From the NCBI RefSeq assembly GCF_003054555.1, contig NZ_CP026304.1:3658001-3722000 (forward strand): a stretch of 64,000 nt of DNA. Reading direction: 5' to 3'. A program made the position numbers and the translations under genes. Source of the DNA: Streptomyces lunaelactis (GTDB lineage: Bacteria; Actinomycetota; Actinomycetes; Streptomycetales; Streptomycetaceae). Under the pieces are notes generated by a model. The model had not been told where the DNA came from, did not search any database, and was given only the letters and a program-made list of their open reading frames with translations. Shown here in pieces: positions 34,901-43,505 of this stretch (position 1 is its first letter; each line of letters opens with the position of its first letter).

Positions 34901-34921
34901 GTGGCTCAGCCACTGAGCCAC
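34901..34921. promoter_or_regulatory. 21-bp palindrome, probable GntR/FadR operator
   Basis: GTGGCTCAG-CCA-CTGAGCCAC is a perfect 9-bp inverted repeat with a 3-bp spacer, 34 bp before the chosen gntR start and 140 bp before the acyl-CoA ligase start. It would be coding if the longest gntR frame were used, which argues for the shorter gene. Confidence 0.65.
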
Positions 34922-34954
34922 TTGACGCAATCCATCGCCCTGGGGAGGGACTTC

Positions 34955-35641
34955 GTGGAGACGCTGCCCCGCGAGACCATCGTCGACGTCCTGGAGAACC
35001 GGCTCCGCGAGGACATCCTCACCGGCCGTCACCCGGCCGGGAGCTATCTGCCGCCCGAGCGCCGGCTCGCCGACGGCTACGGCGTCACCCGCACCACGCT
35101 CAAGCACGCCTTCGGACGGCTCGTACAGTCCGGTCTGCTGGAGACACGGCACGGCGTGGGCACGCGGGTCCGCGACTACGCACGGTTCGGCGGTGCCGAT
35201 CTGCTGCCCATGCTGGTGCGGCACAGCCCGGACTGGATCGGCGAGATCTTCGAAGTCCGGCGCGGCATCGGCGCGTTGATCGCCGAGCGGGCCGCGGCCG
35301 CGGCGAACGAGGAGCACAGGGCCGAGCTGCGCGAACTGCTCGGTGCCGTACGGGAAGCGGAGGGCGGCGACGCCGTGCAGCTCGCCGACGCCGAGGTGCA
35401 CCGGGCGCTGGCGCGGGCCACCGGCAACCGCGTCTATGTGCTGCTCACCAACACCCTGTTCAACGCGTATCTCCCGGTCAGGGCCGCGCTGGTGGGACCG
35501 TTCACCGACCCGGCGGCCGCCCACGCCCGGCTCGCGCCGGTGGTCGAGGCGGTGGCGGCGGGCGACAGGGCTGCGGCACACGCGGCCGCGGACGCGTATC
35601 TGACCGCCACCGAGCGGATCATGCTGGAGGACCTCGCATGA
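34955..35641 (+). CDS. GntR family regulator, FadR subfamily
   Basis: GTG 34955 is chosen because GGGGAGGG lies 5 nt upstream; the longer frame from 34901 would translate a perfect palindrome. The 228-residue protein has a winged HTH (ENRLREDILTGRHPAGSYLP, then ERRLADGYGVTRTTLKHAFG). It also has an FCD-type helical effector domain with FEVRRGIGALIAERAAAAAN. FadR-type regulators sense acyl-CoA or organic acids. The ATGA overlap with the next gene makes it the head of a regulator-unknown-GMC operon; the divergent ligase is a probable target. Confidence 0.92.
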   Translation: METLPRETIVDVLENRLREDILTGRHPAGSYLPPERRLADGYGVTRTTLKHAFGRLVQSGLLETRHGVGTRVRDYARFGGADLLPMLVRHSPDWIGEIFEVRRGIGALIAERAAAAANEEHRAELRELLGAVREAEGGDAVQLADAEVHRALARATGNRVYVLLTNTLFNAYLPVRAALVGPFTDPAAAHARLAPVVEAVAAGDRAAAHAAADAYLTATERIMLEDLA

Positions 35642-37038
35642 GCGGGCAGAGGACGGGGCGGGGTACGGAGTTCCGGGAGACCATGCTCGGTACGGTGCGG
35701 CTCGACGGGGAAGGCCGCACCCGCCCGGCCCGGCTCGACCTGAAGGTGTCCGCGGACACCGTGCTGCGGCCGGCGGGGACCACCGAGGCCCGGGTCACCG
35801 GGCGGATACGGATCGCCGACTGGGCCGACGACCCGTACGCCACAGGCGAGTTGGAAATATCCCCGCTCGCACGGCGGCGCATCCGCTACCGGCTGAGCTT
35901 CACCGCCGACGGCCGACGGCTGACCCTGGACGGCTGGAAGTCGATCACCCCGTTCCGGCCGGTGCGGTCGATGACCGTGCTGCCCTGCACGCTGTACGAG
36001 GACGGGGTGCGGGTCGGCCGGGGCACCCTGCGCTTCCCCCTGGCAACCGGCCTCGCACCCTTCCTGACAAGCTTCCGCTTTCCGCGCCGGCAGGACACCG
36101 GCGCACTGGCCGCGCCACGCTGGAACGGTGAACCCGGCCGTACCGAGGTCTGGTACACCACCGCGACCGACCCGGTCACCGGCGCCGGCCTGTGGCTGCA
36201 CCACGAGGTGACCGCACCCTCCGACGGTGCACCGGCCTTCGCGCACGGCTGGGTGGCGGTCTTCCCGAAGGACGGACCCGTCGAGCACGCCCGCTTCGGC
36301 CCCGAGCCATGGAGCGGCTGCCAGGACGGCTTCACCGCGAAGGGGATCACGGCCAGGCCCGGACATCTCACGGGCGTCGCAGGCGACTTCGGCTGGGATG
36401 TGACCGAACGGGCCGAGGACACACCGCTGTTCACCTTCCCCCGCTGGTCCTGGCGCCGACCGCTGCTGCCGGCCGCACAGATCCTGCCGGCCGCCCGCGC
36501 CTCGTACGACGGCACCGTCAGCCACGGCGGGCGGACCCTGACCCTGAAGGGCGCGCCCGGGGCGTCCGCCCGCATCTACGGACACGGCAACGCCCGCCGC
36601 TGGGCCTGGCTGCACGCGGACCTCGGGGGCGGGGACGTGCTGGAAATCGTCGCGGCCGTGTCCACCCGGCCGGTGCTGCGCGGCCTTCCGCCGCTTGTCT
36701 TCCTGCGGCTGCGCCGCAACGGCCGCACCTGGCCCCGGCGGGCGGAGCGTGCCGCCGTGGGCTGGGCGGGTATCGGCCGGTTCCGCGCCGCCGTCGGACT
36801 CCCCACGTGGACGGTGGAGGGACGCGCCGGGCTGCGGCGCATCCGGGTCGAGGTCACCCAGCCCGAAGCGCGCACCCTGACCCTGGACTACGCGGATCCG
36901 GACGGCAGCCCCGCCGTGTGCCGCAACAGCGAGAGGGCGGACGCCGTCGTACGCCTGGAACGGTGGTGGGGGCGGTGGCGCCCCGAGGCCGAGTGGACGC
37001 TGGACGGCACCGCGCACGCGGAGGTGGGCAGCCGATGA
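35638..37038 (+). CDS. Uncharacterised protein preceding a GMC oxidoreductase
   Basis: The 466-residue protein starts in a 4-bp overlap with gntR and ends in a 4-bp overlap with the GMC gene, so the three are coupled. It has no membrane segment and no recognised catalytic motif. The composition suggests beta-rich domains: AFAHGWVAVFPKDGPVEHAR and GLWLHHEVTAPSDG in the middle, RRWAWLHADLGGGDVLEIVA later. These recall AttH/CrtC-like lipocalin-fold proteins, a weak resemblance only. A role with the adjacent oxidoreductase on a lipid or terpenoid substrate is inference. Confidence 0.75.
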   Translation: MSGQRTGRGTEFRETMLGTVRLDGEGRTRPARLDLKVSADTVLRPAGTTEARVTGRIRIADWADDPYATGELEISPLARRRIRYRLSFTADGRRLTLDGWKSITPFRPVRSMTVLPCTLYEDGVRVGRGTLRFPLATGLAPFLTSFRFPRRQDTGALAAPRWNGEPGRTEVWYTTATDPVTGAGLWLHHEVTAPSDGAPAFAHGWVAVFPKDGPVEHARFGPEPWSGCQDGFTAKGITARPGHLTGVAGDFGWDVTERAEDTPLFTFPRWSWRRPLLPAAQILPAARASYDGTVSHGGRTLTLKGAPGASARIYGHGNARRWAWLHADLGGGDVLEIVAAVSTRPVLRGLPPLVFLRLRRNGRTWPRRAERAAVGWAGIGRFRAAVGLPTWTVEGRAGLRRIRVEVTQPEARTLTLDYADPDGSPAVCRNSERADAVVRLERWWGRWRPEAEWTLDGTAHAEVGSR

Positions 37039-38927
37039 CCGCCCCCGGACTCGTCGCCGCGCTGCTCGCCGACGACGGCAGCCACCCCTGGACCGCGAAG
37101 GTGCCACGGCGGCTGGACGCCGTCCTCGCCTCGATGCCCGCGCCCGCACGCGCCGGGATTCGGAGCGCCGCGGCGGCCGTGGACGCGTACGCCCTGGCCC
37201 GGACCGGACGGCGGCTCGCGGCCCTCAGTCCGGGCGAACGCGAGGACGTCATGGCGGCGCTCGGCGCACGCACCGCCCTGGCGCCGCTGCTCGATCTGCT
37301 GAAGGTGCCGGTGCTGCTCGCCGCGGGAACGGAGCGGATGCTCGAACCCGGCGTACGCGAGCCGCCGGTCGGGGGGCCGCTCGAAGGGCGGTCCGCGACG
37401 CCGCTCGCGCTGTCGTTCGCACCGCCCGACGATCCGCCGCTCGACTGCGTACCGGCCGAGGACTGGCCCGCCCGTACGACCGCCGACGCCGTGGTCATCG
37501 GCTCCGGCGCGGGCGGCGCGACGGCGGCACGCACCCTCGCCCGGGCCGGGCTGCGCACCCTCGTCCTGGAGGAGGGGCACCACCACACCACCGCGTCCTT
37601 CGGGCGCCGCGCCCCGCTGGACCGGTTCGCCGAGCTGTACCGCGACGGCGGCGCGACCGTCGCCGTCGGCCGGCCACCGCTGCTGCTGCCCACCGGCCGC
37701 GCGGTCGGCGGCACCACCGTGGTCAACTCCGGTACCTGCTACCGCACTCCGGACCATGTCCTGGACCGCTGGCGCGCCACCTTCGGCTTCGGACTCGCGG
37801 AGGGCTTCCCGGACCTCCTCGACGAGGCCGAACGCACCCTGCGCGTGGCCACCCAGCCCCTCGACGTGCTGGGCAACAACGGTCTCCTCGCGCTGGCAGG
37901 CGCCGAGCGGCTGGGCTGGCGGGCCGCGCCCCTGCGCCGTAACGCCCCCGGCTGCAAAGGGTCCTGCCAGTGCGTCGTCGGCTGCCCGACCGGTGCCAAA
38001 CAGAGTGTCCAGCTGTCGGTGCTGCCCGATGCCTGCGCCGCCGGAGCCCGGATCGTCACCGGAGCCCGGGTGCGCGCCATCCTGGTGGACAGCGACCGGC
38101 CCGGCGGCCCCGCGGTCGCCGGCGTACGCGTCCGGTCGGCGGACGGCGGCGAGCTGGAGATCCTCGCCCCGCTGGTCGTCGTCGCGGCGGGCGCCCTCCA
38201 GTCGCCGCCGCTGCTGCGGCGCTCCGGACTCGGCTCCCATCCCGGGGTCGGCCGCAACCTCAGCGTGCATCCGGCGACGAGTGTGGCGGGCCGGTTCCCG
38301 CAGCAGGTCACCGCCTGGGAAGGGGTGTTGCAGAGCGCCGGGATCGAGGAGCTGCACAGCGAAGGGGTCCTCATCGAGGCGACCGCGACCCCGCCCGGCA
38401 TGGGCAGCTTCGTACTGCCCGGCCTGGGACGCGAGTTGCGCCGCGAGTTCGACGACGCCGGGCGCCTCGCCACGCTCGGCGCGATGATCGCCGACCGCCC
38501 CTCGGGCCGGGTCCGGGGCCGCGACCGCACACTGATCCAGTACGCCCTGGATCCGCGCGACGCGGGCCGCCTCATGACGGCCGTACGGGCGATGGGGCAG
38601 CTGCTCTTCGCCGCCGGGGCCGAGGAGGTACTCACCGGTGTGCCGACCGCGCCACGCGCCCGCAGCCTCACCGAACTCGACCTACTGCTCGGTGAAGTGA
38701 ACGCCCGTCAGCTGCACCTCTCCGCCTTCCACCCCACCGGCACGGTGGCCGCGGGCGGCGACGCACAGCGTTTCCCCGCCGACGGCGAGGGACGGCTGCG
38801 CGGTGTGCGGGGCGTGCTGATCGCCGACGGATCGGTGCTGCCCGGCTGTCCCGAGGTCAACCCCCAACTGAGCATCATGGCGGCGGCGCTGGCCGTGACC
38901 GAACGCCACCTGTCACATACGCTCTGA
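37035..38927 (+). CDS. GMC family FAD-dependent oxidoreductase
   Basis: The 630-residue protein has an N-terminal 145-residue region of unknown fold (often a gluconate-dehydrogenase subunit-like piece). The FAD motif ADAVVIGSGAGGATAARTLA and VLEEGHHHT follow. GRAVGGTTVVNSGTCYRTP is the GMC signature region. The C-terminal half has LSAFHPTGTVAAGGD with the catalytic His, then VLIADGSVLPGCPEVNPQLS, the second GMC signature. Two Cys clusters (GCKGSCQCVVGCPTGAKQ) match long-chain alcohol oxidase-type enzymes. It probably oxidises a hydroxyl group of a lipid or sterol. Confidence 0.9.
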   Translation: MTAPGLVAALLADDGSHPWTAKVPRRLDAVLASMPAPARAGIRSAAAAVDAYALARTGRRLAALSPGEREDVMAALGARTALAPLLDLLKVPVLLAAGTERMLEPGVREPPVGGPLEGRSATPLALSFAPPDDPPLDCVPAEDWPARTTADAVVIGSGAGGATAARTLARAGLRTLVLEEGHHHTTASFGRRAPLDRFAELYRDGGATVAVGRPPLLLPTGRAVGGTTVVNSGTCYRTPDHVLDRWRATFGFGLAEGFPDLLDEAERTLRVATQPLDVLGNNGLLALAGAERLGWRAAPLRRNAPGCKGSCQCVVGCPTGAKQSVQLSVLPDACAAGARIVTGARVRAILVDSDRPGGPAVAGVRVRSADGGELEILAPLVVVAAGALQSPPLLRRSGLGSHPGVGRNLSVHPATSVAGRFPQQVTAWEGVLQSAGIEELHSEGVLIEATATPPGMGSFVLPGLGRELRREFDDAGRLATLGAMIADRPSGRVRGRDRTLIQYALDPRDAGRLMTAVRAMGQLLFAAGAEEVLTGVPTAPRARSLTELDLLLGEVNARQLHLSAFHPTGTVAAGGDAQRFPADGEGRLRGVRGVLIADGSVLPGCPEVNPQLSIMAAALAVTERHLSHTL

Positions 38928-38954
38928 GCAGACCGCCGACACCCCTGGAGAGAG

Positions 38955-39824
38955 ATGACCGACCCAGTTGAGCTCGACCTCCCGGTCGACGGCGGGACGC
39001 TGCGCGTCCTGCGCTTCGGCACCGGCCCACGGACCGCCGTAGCGGCCCACGGACTCAGCGCTTCCGCGATGTCCTTCCGCGCCGTTGCCCGCCAACTGCC
39101 CGGCGACTGGAGCCTGTTCGCCCTCGATCTACGGGGAAGGGGCGGCAGCGATGCGACCCCTGGCCGCTGCGGCATGGACACCCACGCCGCCGACATCTGC
39201 GCGGCGGCCGAACGCTGGGGAGCCGGCGCACCCGTCGCCCTCACCGGCCATTCGATGGGTGCGTACATCGCCCTGCGCGCCGCGGCCCGCAGACCCGAGC
39301 TCTTCGGCCGTCTGCTGCTCATCGACGGCGGTCTGCCCTTCCACCCGCCGGCCGACATCGACCCGGACGACATGCTCGACGCCACGCTCGGCCCGGCGAT
39401 CGCCCGGCTGTCGATGACGTACGAGACCGACGAGGCGTACGTGGACTACTTCCGCGCCCACCCCGGCCTCGGCCCGTACTGGAGCGACGACATCGAGGCC
39501 TACGTACGCTACGACCTCACCGGCCCGGCGGGCGCCCGGCGCTCCCGCGCCCAGGAGGCGGCTGTCATGCACGACGGCCGGGAGCTGCTCACCTCGGCGG
39601 CCGCGTTCGAGCAGGACCTGGCGGACCTCACCCCGCCTGCCCACCTGCTGTACGCGCCCCGCGGCCTGATGGACACCGAACCGGGGATGAACCCGGAGCC
39701 CATGGTGACCCTGTGGACGTCCCGGGTGCCGTTGCTGACCGCCGAGCCGGTCCCGGACTGCAACCACTACACGATCCTCATGGGCACCCCGGCCAAGGTC
39801 GTCGCCGACCGCCTGGCGGCTTGA
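38955..39824 (+). CDS. Alpha/beta hydrolase
   Basis: The 289-residue protein starts at ATG 38955 behind GGAGAGAG. AVAAHGLSASAMSFRAVARQ supplies the oxyanion-hole HG, ALDLRGRGGSDATPG the next strand, and ALTGHSMGAYIALRAA the nucleophile elbow with Ser (GHSMG). CNHYTILMG provides the catalytic His. It lies 27 bp after the GMC gene and is probably the last gene of that operon. An esterase or lipase role in the same pathway is likely. Confidence 0.9.
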   Translation: MTDPVELDLPVDGGTLRVLRFGTGPRTAVAAHGLSASAMSFRAVARQLPGDWSLFALDLRGRGGSDATPGRCGMDTHAADICAAAERWGAGAPVALTGHSMGAYIALRAAARRPELFGRLLLIDGGLPFHPPADIDPDDMLDATLGPAIARLSMTYETDEAYVDYFRAHPGLGPYWSDDIEAYVRYDLTGPAGARRSRAQEAAVMHDGRELLTSAAAFEQDLADLTPPAHLLYAPRGLMDTEPGMNPEPMVTLWTSRVPLLTAEPVPDCNHYTILMGTPAKVVADRLAA

Positions 39825-39890
39825 TCCGCAGGAGCGTGTCCCGTCAGGCGGCGCGCCGGGCCCGGGGTTCGGCGGGCCGCCCCACGGGGT

Positions 39891-39968
39891 TCAGCGCTGT
39901 CCGGCCCTGCGGCCGTGGTTCGCCTTCTTCTTGCGGCGGGCTTTCTTCTTGCGTGCGCGCTTCGACAT
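39891..39968 (-). CDS. 25-residue basic protein, probable ribosomal protein bL37
   Basis: The reverse strand encodes a 25-residue peptide beginning MSKRARKKKARRKKKANHGR and ending RAGQR. Its K.R.RKK..R..KANHG.R pattern resembles the 24-residue protein bL37 found in the mycobacterial large ribosomal subunit. CAGGAC lies just before the ATG. It begins 17 bp after the SDR stop, so it may be cotranscribed with that gene. Such short genes are usually missed. The identification rests on recalled sequence similarity. Confidence 0.6.
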   Translation of the reverse strand: MSKRARKKKARRKKKANHGRRAGQR

Positions 39969-39985
39969 GTGTCCTGGCCGTCCCT

Positions 39986-40804
39986 TCAGGCGGTGTGGCC
40001 GACGAGGACGTCGGCGAGCTTGTTGAGGCGCTTGACCGTGCGCTCCTCGGTGGCGGCGGGCGCGGGCGCGACGCGCTCGTCGCGGTCGTAGTACGCGCCG
40101 TTGACGATCTCCACGGCCGGGTCGCAGAGCCGTACGACATGGACGGCGCCGTCGGTGGCCGTGGCTCCGCTGTGGCCGTAGAGCGGCAGCAGGGCGGTCT
40201 CGCAGATGCCCGGGTGGACGGAGACGGCCGTCACCCTCGGGTCGGCCGCGAATGCCGTCAGCGCCAGCTGCGACTGGGCGTACGCGGCGAGCCGCGAGTA
40301 GCGGCGGGCGCGGTTGGGGTCGCTCCACTGGATCGAGGCGGTGCGGTGCAGCGAGGAGGAGACGTTCACGACCCGGCCGCCCGGATCACTGGTGAGCGCC
40401 TGCTCCAGGAGGTTGGTGAGCAGGTAGTGCGCGAGGAAGTTGACCTGGAACGCGATTTCGTTTCCGTCCACCGTGATGGTGTGACGCTCGGGCGCGGCGA
40501 GGGCGGCGTTGTTGACGAGGACGTCCAGGTGCGGGTGCTCGACGACGACACGGCCGGCCAGCAGCTCGACCTCTTCGAGGCGGGAGAAGTCCGCGCCGAA
40601 GGGGCAGAGCCGCTCGGCGGGGAGGCCCCCGGTGCTGACGAGCCGGTCGGTCGCCGCCCGCGCCTCTTGGGCCGTACGACCGTGCACGAGGACAGTGGCC
40701 CCGCGCTCGGCGAGCAGCCGCGCCGTCTCATAGCCGATGCCGGTGGTAGCTCCGGTGACGAGGACAGTGCGGCCGTTAAGGGAGGAAAAGTCTGAGCCGG
40801 ACAT
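39986..40804 (-). CDS. Short-chain dehydrogenase/reductase with altered active-site Lys
   Basis: The 272-residue protein has the Rossmann motif VLVTGATTGIGYETARLLAE, LDVLVNNAALAAPE and the Ser strand RVVNVSSSLHR. The expected YxxxK reads YAQSQ (in RLAAYAQSQLAL), so the catalytic Lys is Gln. The rest resembles the retinol-dehydrogenase-like SDR branch (YSQSKLAN). Activity may be lost or changed. The ATG at 40804 opens into a 424-bp gene-poor stretch before tRNA-Arg. Confidence 0.88.
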   Translation of the reverse strand: MSGSDFSSLNGRTVLVTGATTGIGYETARLLAERGATVLVHGRTAQEARAATDRLVSTGGLPAERLCPFGADFSRLEEVELLAGRVVVEHPHLDVLVNNAALAAPERHTITVDGNEIAFQVNFLAHYLLTNLLEQALTSDPGGRVVNVSSSLHRTASIQWSDPNRARRYSRLAAYAQSQLALTAFAADPRVTAVSVHPGICETALLPLYGHSGATATDGAVHVVRLCDPAVEIVNGAYYDRDERVAPAPAATEERTVKRLNKLADVLVGHTA

Positions 40805-40855
40805 GATGCATCCAAGGATGTGGGCGTACGGATACGAGGAAACGGACGCGACGAA

Positions 40856-40883
40856 GGGGCGCCGGACTGGGTCACGGCGCCCC
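40856..40883. other. Hairpin in the gene-poor stretch 40805-41228
   Basis: A perfect 9-bp stem, GGGGCGCCG and CGGCGCCCC, closes a 10-nt loop. It lies upstream of the SDR gene, so on the reverse strand it would be in a leader or promoter region. Elsewhere this 424-bp stretch shows no gene I can support. Confidence 0.4.
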
Positions 40884-41228
40884 GGGGACTACGGACTGCG
40901 CGTCAGCCGAAGGCGAGCGGGTCCGGGCAGCGAGGCACACGACAGGGCGCCGGATGAGGCGGCCGGTCGAGAAGGAGCCACTCGCTGTTCACGCTGCCCA
41001 TCCAAGTGGCTCGCGGACACCGGCTCAAGGATTTCAAGCTGCCCTTGACACCCCTCTGATACGGGTGGCCGGTGCCCGCGATCAAGGGAGCCGCCCCGGC
41101 TGCCGTGCCCGAGCGGACCCCGCCGAGCCGCCTCGCCACCCCCCGGAACGATCACCGCCGACCCGTCCGCCGCACCGCCGTGTCCCCATCCGCTACCCTG
41201 TCCAGGGCTGCTTTCAACAGCAGCTCAG

Positions 41229-41301
41229 GCCTCCGTAGCTCAGGGGATAGAGCACCGCTCTCCTAAAGCGGGTGTCGCAGGTTCGAATCCTGCCGGGGGC
41301 A
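41229..41301 (+). tRNA. tRNA-Arg (anticodon CCT)
   Basis: A 73-nt cloverleaf: acceptor GCCTCCG/CGGGGGC, D arm with GGGGATAGAGC, anticodon stem CCGCT/AGCGG with loop CTCCTAA (anticodon CCT). The T arm is CGCAGGTTCGAATCCTGCC-like. CCA is not encoded at this copy. Its 3' 42 nt are repeated 19.7 kb away, so its present 3' end was probably supplied by an integrated element. Confidence 0.96.
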
Positions 41302-41302
41302 C
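41260..41302 (+). repeat. Left attachment-site copy: 43-bp direct repeat within tRNA-Arg(CCT)
   Basis: The 43 bases from the anticodon loop through the discriminator base plus one are identical to 60982-61024 in the same orientation. This is the classic core of a tRNA-targeted tyrosine-recombinase integration. Confidence 0.92.
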
Positions 41303-41348
41303 AACGCGCTAAGCCGCTGACCTGGGGTTTCTCCCCTAGAGAGGCGGT

Positions 41349-41687
41349 CTATTCGGCCTCGGACTCCTGGTCCGGGGCCGTTTGCATGAGCGGTGCGTGA
41401 GCGGACGGGCCGCCAGGCCCCGATACTTCTCCCGATTGATCAGCACCATTCGGCACGGGCTCCGGGCTGGGCTCCTCCGCCTCGTCGGGCCCAGCCTCCG
41501 CTTCGGGAGCCGTTTCCTCGAACTCGCCACCGCACGCCCCCCACGTCCTGATCACCCGCATCCCACACACCAGCCGCAACCCCGCACCCAACCGCCGCGC
41601 CGCAGCCTCCTGGCGACGCTCGACCACGACGTCCTCGGTCCCCGCGCAACAGCCGTCAAGCACCCAGCCCGCACCGGGCCACCACAC
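41349..41687 (-). CDS. Hypothetical protein with Cys-rich start and acidic tail
   Basis: The 112-residue frame begins MWWPGAGWVLDGCCAGTEDV and continues LVCGMRVIRTWGACG, then turns into an acidic Pro/Glu-rich tail. Four Cys in the first 55 residues hint at metal or disulphide. No family is recognised. It is the first gene inside the island and is close to the attachment site. Coding is supported only by frame and composition. Confidence 0.4.
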   Translation of the reverse strand: MWWPGAGWVLDGCCAGTEDVVVERRQEAAARRLGAGLRLVCGMRVIRTWGACGGEFEETAPEAEAGPDEAEEPSPEPVPNGADQSGEVSGPGGPSAHAPLMQTAPDQESEAE

Positions 41688-41836
41688 CCGTCAACCAGCA
41701 GCACAGGCCACGCCGATAGGCGCCGGGCAACAACAAGGGCCGGTCACCGCGGCGGGACGCTGTTGGCGAATCCGGGACTGCGCTCTGTTCCACTGGCCAT
41801 CGGGTGGAGAGCGCAGGCGGAACGAGGAAGGGGCTA

Positions 41837-42037
41837 CTAGGGGCGGACCATTTCCGCTTGCGGGCCCTTCTGCCCCTGGGTGACCTCGAACTCCACCTTC
41901 TGGTTCTCTTCCAAGTTTCTGTATCCGTTGGTTTGGATGGCTGAGAAGTGCACGAACACGTCTGCGCCGCCATCGTCCTGGCTGATGTAGCCGTACCCCT
42001 TGTCGGAGTTGAACCACTTCACAGTGCCTGTTGCCAT
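41837..42037 (-). CDS. Cold-shock protein (CspA family)
   Basis: The 66-residue protein from ATG 42037 is the normal Csp length. [18 protein letters not shown] contains RNP1 (KGYGYI) and DVFVHFSAI contains RNP2. It ends [10 protein letters not shown]. These single-domain OB-fold proteins bind single-stranded nucleic acid. A 307-bp gene-free region before it includes its probable structured leader. It is an island gene, unlike the several chromosomal csp genes Streptomyces carries. Confidence 0.95.
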   Translation of the reverse strand: MATGTVKWFNSDKGYGYISQDDGGADVFVHFSAIQTNGYRNLEENQKVEFEVTQGQKGPQAEMVRP

Positions 42038-42344
42038 CGGTCCGGTCCTTCGTTCGGTGCCACGGTGCGCCTTGACGCCCCGGCCGCAGCCCGATCGAGT
42101 AGACTCCGGCACTTGATCATTTCCTCCCGCCGCGGCGAAATCCTCCATCCTCCCTGCACCTCACTCATGGGGATGAACCTCGCCGCGTCACGGCTCTCCC
42201 CTGAGGTGAGACGCGGTCGACCGGCGGATAGGCAATTCGCCAACAGCATCCCGCAGCGGTGACCGGCCCTCGCTCTCGTCTGTCCCACCTTCGACCTTGC
42301 ACGCAGCTGGATCGTCGGCAGGCGGGAAGGACGACTGAAGTGGC

Positions 42345-43505
42345 TCACACGGGCAGGACCCAGCTAGGGCCGTCCGGGGTGCCGAGCCAGACGCGCTGGG
42401 CGTCGGGAGTGATGGTCAGACCGAATTCCGACAGGTGCGGCGAGCCGGCGTTCTGCCACGTCTCGACGGCGTCCTCGACCGCGTCCCACAGCTTGAGCGG
42501 ACCGCGCTGCACAACGGTCCACCCGTCGCCGTTCTCCGCCGGACGCGTTCGCGCCTGGGAGCCGGTCGCGACGTCGAGCAGGATCTGCTCGGCGCCCAGG
42601 CCGAGCCGTTCGGCCGAGGGGGCGGCGAGCTGAGCGACGAATCGGCCGGACCAGTCGTCCAGAGTTGCGGGGTCGATCCGGCTCGGCCGCTGCTCGCCGG
42701 GCAGAAGCTCGAAGGGGCCGTGCGGTGGTAGGTCGTGCGTGCGGGCCATCATGAACGAGGTGTATCCGGGCAGGAAGCGGCCGGACGCTCCACCCTCGTC
42801 GTCGACGGTGAGGCGCACGAGGCCGTGCCCGAATCCCCAGCCGGCGAGCGTGACAACGACGGTGCCGCCTTCCTTGACCTGCCGGAGCAGGCCGTAAGGG
42901 ATGTGCCGCATGGAGCAGAACGCGATCACGATGTCGTACGGAGCCCCTTCGGGGTGACCGCGCAGCCCGTCGCCTGTGATGAGGGTGGGGGCGTACCCGG
43001 CTTCGGCCAGGGCCTTGCGGGCGCGTTCGGCTGCGGCGGGGTCGGTCTCGATCGCGGTCGTGTTGTCCTCGCCGAGCACCTCGCAGACGTACGCGGTTGA
43101 CAGACCGGTGCCGGCGCCGATGATCAGGGCGCGTTTACCTCGGACGGTTCCGGCCCGCTCGATCATCCACAGGATCACCCCGGGGAGGGTCGAGGATGAC
43201 GTCGGGGTGCCACCGGTGACCGAGTCGGTAGCGTCCTCGGCGAGCACCCCGTCGATCTGAGTTACCCACGTCGTGTTCTGGTAGGTGAGACGTAGCCATT
43301 CGTCGGCGGGGACGTCGTCGCGGCGAGTGGGAGTCCACACCGTGACACCCGGGGGGTCGCTCGGCTTGTAGATCGCGCTGCCGAGGAACGTCTCGCGCGG
43401 AACGGTTTCGGCGGCGCGGCGCAACTCTGGATCGTGCAGCAGGTCTTCCTCGACGAGTTGCTCAACGAGGTGCCGGCGCAGGGCGGCGGCGGTTTCGGTG
43501 GTCAT
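42345..43505 (-). CDS. tgmC: PIMT-like methyltransferase of an ATP-grasp (graspetide) maturation system
   Basis: The 386-residue protein has a protein-isoaspartyl-methyltransferase (PIMT) core. PRETFLGSAIYKPSDPPGVT, then DGVLAEDATDSVTGGTPTSS, leads to the SAM motif GKRALIIGAGTGLSTAYVCE. An extra C-terminal domain (about 230-386) is typical of the variant beside ATP-grasp ligases. In the fuscimiditide pathway such enzymes methylate an Asp of the crosslinked peptide, which then closes to an aspartimide. The ATG overlaps the ligase stop by 4 bp, so the two are coupled. Substrate here is inferred to be the 44469-44732 product. Confidence 0.87.
   Translation of the reverse strand: MTTETAAALRRHLVEQLVEEDLLHDPELRRAAETVPRETFLGSAIYKPSDPPGVTVWTPTRRDDVPADEWLRLTYQNTTWVTQIDGVLAEDATDSVTGGTPTSSSTLPGVILWMIERAGTVRGKRALIIGAGTGLSTAYVCEVLGEDNTTAIETDPAAAERARKALAEAGYAPTLITGDGLRGHPEGAPYDIVIAFCSMRHIPYGLLRQVKEGGTVVVTLAGWGFGHGLVRLTVDDEGGASGRFLPGYTSFMMARTHDLPPHGPFELLPGEQRPSRIDPATLDDWSGRFVAQLAAPSAERLGLGAEQILLDVATGSQARTRPAENGDGWTVVQRGPLKLWDAVEDAVETWQNAGSPHLSEFGLTITPDAQRVWLGTPDGPSWVLPV

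Noticed and set aside
40884..41228. Short reverse frames before tRNA-Arg
   Set aside because: They are Arg/Pro-rich, lack start signals and show no domain.
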